42,463 nucleotides of DNA from NCBI GenBank assembly GCA_902464295.1, contig CABQIW010000016.1, positions 1 through 42,463 on the forward strand, given 5' to 3'. Origin of the DNA: an uncultured Eggerthella sp. Its GTDB lineage: Bacteria; Actinomycetota; Coriobacteriia; Coriobacteriales; Eggerthellaceae. Below are positions 16,791 through 22,370 of this stretch, one piece after another (positions within the stretch are counted from its first letter, which is position 1; every line of letters begins with the position of its first letter). A program made the position numbers and the translations under genes. The notes below the pieces were generated by a model. It was given only the letters and a program-made list of their open reading frames with translations, did not search any database and was not told the origin of the DNA.

Positions 16791-17252
16791 ATGACTGCGA
16801 TTCTCTTTCTTTGTCACGGAAACATCTGTCGCTCGCCTATGGCGGAGTTCGTCATGGAGGATAAGCTTGCGCGCGCGGGACTTGCCGATAAGGCGCACGT
16901 CGAATCGGCGGCGCTCCATACTGATGAGATCGGCTCGGATATCCATCGGGGCACCCGCGCGATCCTTGAAGAGCACGGCATTCCATTCGCTCCACGCGAA
17001 GCGCATCTTGCCAAGCGGAGCGATTACGATCGCTTCGACTATATCGTCGGCATGGACCGCTACAACATGCGCGATATGCTGCGCCTGTTCAAGAATGATC
17101 CACAGGAAAAATGCAGCCTCTTGCTCGATTGGCCCGGCTGGTCGCGCGATGTGGCCGATCCCTGGTATACGGGCGATTTCGAGACCACCTTCGAAGATGT
17201 GGACGCGGGGTGCACGGTGCTGCTCGAAGAGATCAAGCGCCGGCTGAGATAG
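16791..17252 (+). CDS. Low-molecular-weight protein tyrosine phosphatase
   Basis: The 153-residue protein has the catalytic P-loop CHGNICRSP near the N terminus, with C8 as nucleophile and R14 binding phosphate, and the general-acid loop DPWYTGDFETT near 120-130, whose aspartate protonates the leaving group. This is a complete LMW-PTP of typical length; such enzymes remove phosphate from tyrosines of bacterial kinases or act on small phosphates, and the substrate here is not evident. AAAGG lies upstream of the ATG. It is the last gene before the T-box leader, with no clear terminator in between. Confidence 0.93.
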   Translation: MTAILFLCHGNICRSPMAEFVMEDKLARAGLADKAHVESAALHTDEIGSDIHRGTRAILEEHGIPFAPREAHLAKRSDYDRFDYIVGMDRYNMRDMLRLFKNDPQEKCSLLLDWPGWSRDVADPWYTGDFETTFEDVDAGCTVLLEEIKRRLR

Positions 17253-17271
17253 GCATTCATCAAATTCTCCC

Positions 17272-17300
17272 TTGAAAAACGCGGTACGCGTGATTATCAT
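17272..17300 (+). promoter_or_regulatory. Promoter of the T-box/trpB transcript
   Basis: TTGAAA (17272-17277) and TATCAT (17295-17300) are spaced by 17 bases. Transcription should start around 17307, immediately before the T-box stem I. Confidence 0.65.
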
Positions 17301-17306
17301 GGTTCT

Positions 17307-17587
17307 AAACCGTTGACGAGGAAGACGGCAGTCACGTACTTCTAGAGAGCCAGGGGCGGTGGAAGCCTGGCAGTAAACGAGCTGACCAATGGGCCTCGGA
17401 GGGTCTTTGCGAACGGATGGAATCCCAGTAGTGAAGAACGGGAGCTCCCGTAACAGAGCAGAGATGTTCGCGTTTTCGGTCGCGTGCATTTCATGAGAGG
17501 ATGCATTCGCATCAAGCAGTGGTGGCACCGCAGGAGTTTCGCTCTTGTCCCTGCACGGAAACGTTGTAGGAGGCAGGGCGTTTTTTT
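17307..17587 (+). ncRNA. T-box leader, probably tryptophan-specific
   Basis: The 280-base leader has the standard T-box parts. Stem I includes the conserved AGAGAGC (17344-17350) and an apical stem GCCAGG/CCTGGC (17349-17371). A palindromic ACGGGAGCTCCCGT (17438-17451) and a TGCAT/ATGCA stem (near 17486-17506) follow. The T-box element AGCAGTGGTGGCACCGCA starts near 17515, and a terminator closes the leader. The bulge TGGC (17523-17526) would pair with an acceptor end GCCA, which fits tRNA-Trp with discriminator G73. A TGG codon at 17418-17420, about 70 bases after AGAGAGC, is the likely specifier, although the specifier loop was not folded rigorously. Uncharged tRNA-Trp would stabilise the antiterminator and turn on trpB. 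Confidence 0.88.
17547..17587 (+). terminator. Rho-independent terminator of the T-box leader
   Basis: CCCTGC (17549-17554) pairs with GCAGGG (17573-17578), with an inner ACG-GAAA-CGT hairpin, followed by seven T residues (17581-17587). It lies directly after the antiterminator sequence, as expected for a transcription-attenuating T-box. Confidence 0.85.
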
Positions 17588-17614
17588 ATGCCCTGGCTTC
17601 GGAAAGGAGAAACA

Positions 17615-19003
17615 ATGACCAACCGAACCAGCACCGAATACAAAACGTATCTTGCGGAAGATGAGCTGCCCAAAGCATGGTTGAACATTCGCGCGTTCAT
17701 GGATACCGATCATGCGCCTATTCTGAACCCAGCGACGCTCGAGCCGGTAACCGTGGCTGACCTTGAGCCGGTCTTCTGTACCGAGCTTGCCAAGCAGGAG
17801 CTGAACAACACCGACAAGTTCATCCCGATCCCCGAAGAGGTGCGCGATTTCTATCGCATGTATCGCCCCTCACCGCTGGTACACGCGAAGTTCCTGGAAG
17901 AGGCGCTCGATACGCCCGCGAAGATCTACTACAAGTTCGAGGGCAACAACACTTCAGGTTCGCACAAGCTCAACTCTGCGATCGCGCAGGCTTACTACGC
18001 CAAGGAGCAGGGTCTGAAATGCCTTACCACCGAAACAGGCGCAGGCCAATGGGGCACCGCGCTTTCGATGGCAACGGGCTTTTTCGGACTCGATCTGCAT
18101 GTGTTCATGGTGAAATGCTCGGCTTTGCAGAAGCCATTCCGCAAGGCGGTCATGGAGACCTACAATGCGCGCGTTACGGCATCTCCTTCCATGGAGACCA
18201 ACGTTGGTCGCTCCATCCTGGAGAAGGATCCCGATAACACTGGATCGCTCGGTACCGCTATTTCTGAGGCGGTTGAAGAAGCGGTCTCGACCGAAGGTTG
18301 TCGCTATGTTTTGGGTTCAGTGCTCAATCAGGTGCTGCTCCACCAGTCCATCATCGGTCTCGAGACGAAGGCAGCGCTCGAGAAGATCGGCGTGAAGCCT
18401 GATGTCCTGATCGGATGTGCAGGCGGCGGCTCAAACTTGGGCGGCCTCATGGCTCCGTTCATGGCGGACAAGCTCGAAGGCAAGGATGCGCCGTACTTCA
18501 TCGCCGTTGAGCCAGCAAGCTGCCCCACGCTCACGCGCGGCAAGTTTGCCTACGATTTCTGCGATGTGGGCAAGGTCACGCCGCTCGCGAAGATGTACAC
18601 GCTCGGCTCCGGCTTCATTCCCAGCCCGAACCATGCTGGTGGCCTGCGCTATCACGGTATGAGCCCGATCCTTTCGCAGCTCTATCATGATGGTTTCATC
18701 GATGAGGCGCGCAGTGTCAAGCAGACGGATGTCTTCGAGGCGGCAACCTTGTTCGCACGTGTGGAAGGTACGCTTCCTGCTCCTGAATCGGCTCACGCGA
18801 TCCGTGTGGCGATCGATGAGGCGCTCAAGTGCAAGGAAACTGGCGAAGAGAAGACCATCGTGTTCGGTCTGACGGGTACCGGCTACTTCGATATGATGGC
18901 GTATCAGGCCTATCGCGAAGGCACGATGACCGACTACATCCCGACTGACGAGGATCTTGAAGAAGGCTTCAAGTACATTCCGAAATTGGAGGGTATTCAG
19001 TAA
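17615..19003 (+). CDS. trpB: TrpB2-type tryptophan synthase beta chain, stand-alone
   Basis: The 462-residue PLP enzyme joins indole and serine to make tryptophan. It belongs to the longer TrpB2 branch: it has an N-terminal extension and the sequence RPSPLVHAKFLEEAL, with PLP lysine K118 in SGSHKLNSA, ETGAGQWGTALSMA, the GCAGGGSNLGG phosphate loop and the terminal GLTGTGYFDM. No trpA or other trp gene adjoins, and TrpB2 enzymes are generally considered independent of TrpA, so it probably salvages free indole. ATG 17615 follows AAGGAG; an earlier ATG at 17588 sits inside the terminator region and is rejected. Expression is under the Trp T-box. Confidence 0.93.
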   Translation: MTNRTSTEYKTYLAEDELPKAWLNIRAFMDTDHAPILNPATLEPVTVADLEPVFCTELAKQELNNTDKFIPIPEEVRDFYRMYRPSPLVHAKFLEEALDTPAKIYYKFEGNNTSGSHKLNSAIAQAYYAKEQGLKCLTTETGAGQWGTALSMATGFFGLDLHVFMVKCSALQKPFRKAVMETYNARVTASPSMETNVGRSILEKDPDNTGSLGTAISEAVEEAVSTEGCRYVLGSVLNQVLLHQSIIGLETKAALEKIGVKPDVLIGCAGGGSNLGGLMAPFMADKLEGKDAPYFIAVEPASCPTLTRGKFAYDFCDVGKVTPLAKMYTLGSGFIPSPNHAGGLRYHGMSPILSQLYHDGFIDEARSVKQTDVFEAATLFARVEGTLPAPESAHAIRVAIDEALKCKETGEEKTIVFGLTGTGYFDMMAYQAYREGTMTDYIPTDEDLEEGFKYIPKLEGIQ

Positions 19004-19104
19004 GATCGGTGCTTGTGCGCAACTCTCGCAGGTATAGAGCACCTGCGCACAGGTTTGCCATGTCCATGTCGCGGTAGCGATCAGAGACTTTAACCTGTCA
19101 AGAA

Positions 19105-19137
19105 AAATGACCCTTACCTAAACGGCAAGGGTCATTT
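19105..19137. terminator. Bidirectional terminator between trpB and tRNA-Ala
   Basis: AAATGACCCTT (19105-19115) and AAGGGTCATTT (19127-19137) form a perfect 11-bp stem with an 11-base loop. T-rich tracts flank both sides (GTTTT on the plus strand, TTTTTCTT on the minus strand), so it can end both the trpB and the tRNA transcripts. Confidence 0.88.
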
Positions 19138-19145
19138 GTTTTACG

Positions 19146-19221
19146 TGGTGGAGACGATGGGGATCGAACCCACGACCTCAGCATTGCGAACGCTGCGCTC
19201 TCCCAACTGAGCTACGTCCCC
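19146..19221 (-). tRNA. tRNA-Ala (anticodon CGC)
   Basis: The 76-base minus-strand sequence folds into a complete cloverleaf. The acceptor stem is GGGGACG/CGTCTCC, with the G3-U70 wobble pair that identifies tRNA-Ala. The D arm is AGCTCAGTTGGGAGAGC, the anticodon stem CAGCG/TGCTG encloses the loop TTCGCAA (anticodon CGC), and the T arm contains GGTTCGATCCC. The 3' CCA is encoded. It reads codon GCG, which is common in the genes of this window. Confidence 0.97.
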
Positions 19222-19270
19222 ACATATTCGACGAATCATCCAGCGCTTGCTGTGCGTTTCGCCCTTCAAC

Positions 19271-19298
19271 ATTGTACGCAAGCCGCGTGGCTTGTCAA
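19271..19298 (-). promoter_or_regulatory. Promoter of tRNA-Ala
   Basis: On the minus strand a consensus TTGACA (19298-19293) and TACAAT (19276-19271) are separated by 16 bases. Transcription would start about 43 bases before the mature tRNA. Confidence 0.75.
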
Positions 19299-19429
19299 AC
19301 AAAAGTCGCTTTTTGCAGTGTTTCACCAAATCATCGAGAGATTCATTCATCTGTTTTGCATAGAAAGCAGTGATTAGGCACACAAGAACAGGTAGTTGCT
19401 GTGTGTGGATTCCTTGTCGCTTGCTAATT

Positions 19430-19458
19430 GTTTAGAACAATATAGTATAGTACTAAAC
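19430..19458. promoter_or_regulatory. Probable MarR operator in an AT-rich promoter region
   Basis: GTTTAG (19430-19435) and CTAAAC (19453-19458) bound a 29-base imperfect inverted repeat, with TAGTA-TAG-TACTA (19444-19456) nested in its right half. TATAGT hexamers at 19441 and 19446 could serve as -10 boxes, so a bound repressor would block the promoter. The segment is markedly AT-rich compared with its surroundings. It lies 130 bases before the marR start. Confidence 0.5.
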
Positions 19459-19590
19459 TAAAATATCTTATGTCTAAAGGAATGTGCTGTGCTACCACGG
19501 AGGACTATTTACAGGAAACGCTCGAGAGCGCATTGCGGAGCTTGCGAACGTAGTTCCTTGCGATAAAGAAAGATAAGAGGGGAACGCTCT

Positions 19591-20079
19591 ATGACTGATA
19601 ATGCGAGCAGGACAAAAGACGAGGAGCTTCGTATCGAGCTTCTGCAGACCATATTCAAGTTCAAGAAGCTTGCCAATTCTGGCTTGGGCATGAAGTTGGT
19701 AGACGGAAAACAGGATATTAGTCTCGCTGAATTCATGCTCTTGCGCGCCATCGAGGAGAATGATCCGAGCAGTTCTTCGAATGTGGGTCCCACGGACATT
19801 GGACGATTTCTCTCTGTTACTAAAGGTGCGGTGTCGCAAATGATGAGCTCGCTTGAGCACAAGGGGTTCATTTCACGAACGCTTCCTCGCGAAAACCGCC
19901 GCAGCACGCTGGTCCTGCTTACGCCGAAAGGGCGTGAACTGTTAGGCGACGAGAAGAGCGAATTCAACATGAAACTCGATGCTTTGATCGCGGCGATGGG
20001 GCATGAAGACATAGAAGAGCTGATCAGGATAGTCGAAAAACTAACGAACATTCTAGAGAGGCCGCAGTTCAAAGGATGA
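19591..20079 (+). CDS. MarR family transcriptional regulator
   Basis: The 162-residue protein has the MarR layout: an N-terminal helix for dimerisation, a winged helix-turn-helix at about 65-105 (VGPTDIGRFLSVTKGAVSQMMSSLEHKGFISR), and the wing LPRENRRSTLVLLTPKGRELL, then a C-terminal helix. AGAGGGGA lies 8 bases before the ATG. It is followed after 48 bases by a nitroreductase gene, a common pairing in which a MarR protein controls a redox or detoxification enzyme. It probably represses itself and that gene through the upstream palindrome. Confidence 0.9.
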   Translation: MTDNASRTKDEELRIELLQTIFKFKKLANSGLGMKLVDGKQDISLAEFMLLRAIEENDPSSSSNVGPTDIGRFLSVTKGAVSQMMSSLEHKGFISRTLPRENRRSTLVLLTPKGRELLGDEKSEFNMKLDALIAAMGHEDIEELIRIVEKLTNILERPQFKG

Positions 20080-20127
20080 ATCTCACTTTCGATCCCAAGA
20101 CGCTGTCCCTCTTGATAAGGAGTACCT

Positions 20128-20787
20128 ATGGATATGAAGCAAGCGATGTATGAGCGGCATATGGTTCGCAAATATCTTGACAAACCGATACCTCAAGAAT
20201 GCCGCGAGAAGATCGAACAGCACACGAGAATGCTGAATGACGAATATGGGGTAGATATCAGCCTTGTTCTCGATAACACCGAGGCTTTCAATGCAGCCAT
20301 CAAGCTCATTCTTGCAAAAGGCGTACGAAACTACTTCATCCTCGCAGGACCTGAAAGCGCTGATCTGAATGAGCGGCTTGGTATGGCTGGTGCCGATCTT
20401 ATGCTCTACTGCCAGACACTGGGATTGAACACCTGGTGGGTTGGTGGAACATTCAATCGCATGAAGATGGAAGAGAAAGCGAAAGGCGAAAAGGTCATCG
20501 GGATCATTGCGCTCGGATATGGCGCAACACAGGGCAAGCCTCATAAGTCAAAGGGCCCTTCAGAAGTCGCGACGTATGAAGGGGAGGCTCCTCTTTGGTT
20601 CAAGCGTGGTGTTGCAGCAGCTCTCCTCGCGCCTACGGCACTCAATAAGCAAAACTTTCAGATTCACGGAAAGGGAGATGAAGTCTCCATTGCCTACGAG
20701 CCTGGAACATTCGCGGGGGAGGATCTGGGATTGGTGAAGTACCATTTCAAGCTCGGCGCTGGCAAAGATTCGTTCCGTTGGATGTGA
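20128..20787 (+). CDS. Nitroreductase family protein (FMN-dependent)
   Basis: The 219-residue protein shows features of the nitroreductase flavin fold: an N-terminal MYERHMVRKYLDKPIP, where RHMVRKY corresponds to the FMN-phosphate-binding R-x-S-x-R region (here with M in place of S), and later ALLAPTALNKQNFQIH, matching the usual APSxxNxQPW motif with changes. GLNTWWVGGTFNR corresponds to the central G-x-G-T/S segment. Members reduce nitro compounds, quinones or enones with NAD(P)H, but some have specialised roles. The degenerate motifs suggest a divergent branch. AAGGAG precedes the ATG. Likely operon with marR. Confidence 0.82.
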   Translation: MDMKQAMYERHMVRKYLDKPIPQECREKIEQHTRMLNDEYGVDISLVLDNTEAFNAAIKLILAKGVRNYFILAGPESADLNERLGMAGADLMLYCQTLGLNTWWVGGTFNRMKMEEKAKGEKVIGIIALGYGATQGKPHKSKGPSEVATYEGEAPLWFKRGVAAALLAPTALNKQNFQIHGKGDEVSIAYEPGTFAGEDLGLVKYHFKLGAGKDSFRWM

Positions 20788-20874
20788 GGCACGATCTTGC
20801 TGCTTTCGGGGATGGTACACTATCTCAGTAAGAAGGTCTTCAAAGGTGTGCTTCGCTCGGAAAGAGGATAAGCA

Positions 20875-21762
20875 ATGGCAGATATCCAGATGCGTTTCGG
20901 CAAAGATATGCTCGTTTTGAGCACGTCGTTCAACCATTCGTTTGCTCAGCTCGGCTTCGATCTGGCCACCGAGGAAGCCTATGTCGACCTGTGTGAGCCA
21001 GAAACGGTCGAGCAGGCCTATCAGATGGAGAAGATGATCGGCACGCCTTGTTTCTGCACGGCCACCGAATGCATCACCAATGCGCGTCTTGCTCACGAGA
21101 AATTCGAGGGACACGGCAAAGATATCGCGGCATTCGCTTGGGAGAGCGTGCATGCCTTCAGCCCTGAACATGCGCTTGCGGTCATCGGCCCGAGCGGGCT
21201 ACCTTTGGATGAATCGAGCGCAACATCGCTCAAAGCTTCGCGCGCTCAGTATCAAACGGCAGCGAAGGAGCTTGCTGAATATCCCTTTGATGCCCTCTTC
21301 TTCAGTGGATTCACGAGCGTCTACGATGCCCAGTGCGCGCTCATGGGCGCGCGGGCGGTCTACGATGGTCCTATCTTCTTGTCCTATGCGCTCACCGATG
21401 CGGGGGAGTTACCCACGCACACTCATACGCTTGCCGAGGCGGTCGCGCTTGCCGATGAATATGGAGCAGATGTGATCGGCATCGCTTCGGGAGCCACGTA
21501 TGAGCATCTTGCTCCTGCGATCGAGACGCTGCGTGAGAACACCACAAAGCCGCTGCTTGCAGAATTAGTGGTGCGTGAACTGATCGAGCGCGCTTACGAT
21601 CCGGACTTGGATAATCCCTACTATTCGCCCGATCGCATGATCGATTGCGCGCTCAAGCTGCGCCAGCAAGGTGTTCAATTCCTGCGTGCAGGAGGAGTGG
21701 CAACGTTCGCGTATACCGGTGGGTTGGTCGCTACCCTCGCCGGTCTCGATGTGGTCGCGTAA
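20875..21762 (+). CDS. Homocysteine S-methyltransferase-like protein lacking zinc cysteines
   Basis: The 295-residue protein has the pattern of the homocysteine S-methyltransferase (BHMT/MetH N-terminal) barrel: ALAVIGPSGLPLDE, YQTAAKELAEYPFDALFFSGFTSVYDAQ, PIFLSYALTDAGELPTHTHTLAEAVALADEYGADVIGI, then LLAELVV. In active family members three cysteines bind zinc, one in a G-V/I-N-C motif and two in G-G-C-C. Here the first place reads IGIAS (203-205) and the second GGVA (273-276), so zinc-dependent homocysteine binding looks lost. It may bind a different thiol or methyl donor, or act with another subunit. A small gene follows 12 bases later. AGAGGA precedes the ATG. Confidence 0.68.
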   Translation: MADIQMRFGKDMLVLSTSFNHSFAQLGFDLATEEAYVDLCEPETVEQAYQMEKMIGTPCFCTATECITNARLAHEKFEGHGKDIAAFAWESVHAFSPEHALAVIGPSGLPLDESSATSLKASRAQYQTAAKELAEYPFDALFFSGFTSVYDAQCALMGARAVYDGPIFLSYALTDAGELPTHTHTLAEAVALADEYGADVIGIASGATYEHLAPAIETLRENTTKPLLAELVVRELIERAYDPDLDNPYYSPDRMIDCALKLRQQGVQFLRAGGVATFAYTGGLVATLAGLDVVA

Positions 21763-21774
21763 GGAGGGCTCAGT

Positions 21775-22026
21775 ATGGCAAAACTCGAGAAGAGCCCTGA
21801 TTTCGGCGTCCTGCAAGATTTCGTCGATAGCCTGTTCGCCGATGCCGAAGAGCAAACGCGTCTCGATATCGTGGTACAGGCTGAATCGCTCGATCTGAAT
21901 CCTGATCTGCTCGAGATCGTTTCATTGCTTCCGCCGGGAACGTATGATCGCATCAAGTTGTGCGATCAGTTCAACTCATCGCTCTCTTCGCACGGATGGG
22001 GATATTACTACGGAGCCGTTCATTAA
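21775..22026 (+). CDS. Small protein of unknown function
   Basis: An 83-residue acidic protein without membrane segment or signal peptide. It starts MAKLEKSPDFGVLQDFVDSL, appears mainly helical up to about residue 60, and ends in an aromatic tail SSHGWGYYYGAVH. I recognise no family. An unusually strong ribosome site, AAGGAGG, overlaps the stop codon of the preceding methyltransferase-like gene, which indicates coupled translation and supports this being a real gene and a partner of that protein. Confidence 0.78.
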   Translation: MAKLEKSPDFGVLQDFVDSLFADAEEQTRLDIVVQAESLDLNPDLLEIVSLLPPGTYDRIKLCDQFNSSLSSHGWGYYYGAVH

Positions 22027-22042
22027 GAGCGGCTTTTCTTTT

Positions 22043-22114
22043 GTGTGAGGGGCGTGTGAGGGGTCGGGTAATTCGACACATCTGTGATGTGCTGAATTAC
22101 CCGACCCCTCACAC
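22043..22114. repeat. Near-perfect long hairpin with a preceding direct repeat
   Basis: A perfect 21-bp inverted repeat, GTGTGAGGGGTCGGGTAATT+C (22054-22074) and its complement (22094-22114), continues through two weak pairs into CACATC/GATGTG (22077-22091) with a 3-base loop TGT, making a hairpin of about 29 bp. Its outer 10 bases GTGTGAGGGG also occur as a direct repeat just before it (22043-22052). No T-run follows, which argues against a simple terminator. It may be a dispersed palindromic repeat (REP- or MITE-like) that also insulates nrdD from upstream transcription. Confidence 0.85.
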
Positions 22115-22190
22115 ATCTCGTGCGCCTGCTGTTGCCATGTTGCTCACAAGTTTTTTTGACCATATGCGGAAGAATATCTATGTCAAGACT

Positions 22191-22218
22191 TGTATAGCAG
22201 ATTTTTAGTTTCTACTAT
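22191..22218 (+). promoter_or_regulatory. Probable nrdDG promoter
   Basis: TTGTAT (22191-22196) and TACTAT (22213-22218) are 16 bases apart. The -10 lies within the first NrdR box, so NrdR binding would block RNA polymerase. Confidence 0.5.
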
Positions 22219-22227
22219 ATCTATACG
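22212..22227. promoter_or_regulatory. NrdR box 1 (degenerate)
   Basis: CTACTATATCTATACG matches the left and central part of the NrdR consensus ACACwATATATwGTGT but is poor in the right half. It starts exactly 32 bases before box 2, close to three helical turns, the spacing typical of tandem NrdR boxes. Confidence 0.55.
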
Positions 22228-22243
22228 ATCTTTCGCGACACGA

Positions 22244-22259
22244 CCACAATATGTTGTGC
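22244..22259. promoter_or_regulatory. NrdR box 2
   Basis: CCACAATATGTTGTGC matches the NrdR consensus at 13 of 16 positions and is nearly palindromic. NrdR is the ATP-cone repressor of ribonucleotide reductase genes; the site lies before nrdD, as expected. Confidence 0.75.
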
Positions 22260-22370
22260 ATAACGTGAGCAAAAGACGTGGAAAACTTGGAAAGCATGGG
22301 GAAAACTTCCCTGTGCGTAGTTGGACGCAATTGCAGGTTAACCATCGATCAAACGTAGGAGAGAAGCTGC

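Noticed and set aside
22054..22114. Rho-independent terminator for the small gene
   Set aside because: The stem is very long but no T-run follows on either strand; it is listed as a repeat instead.
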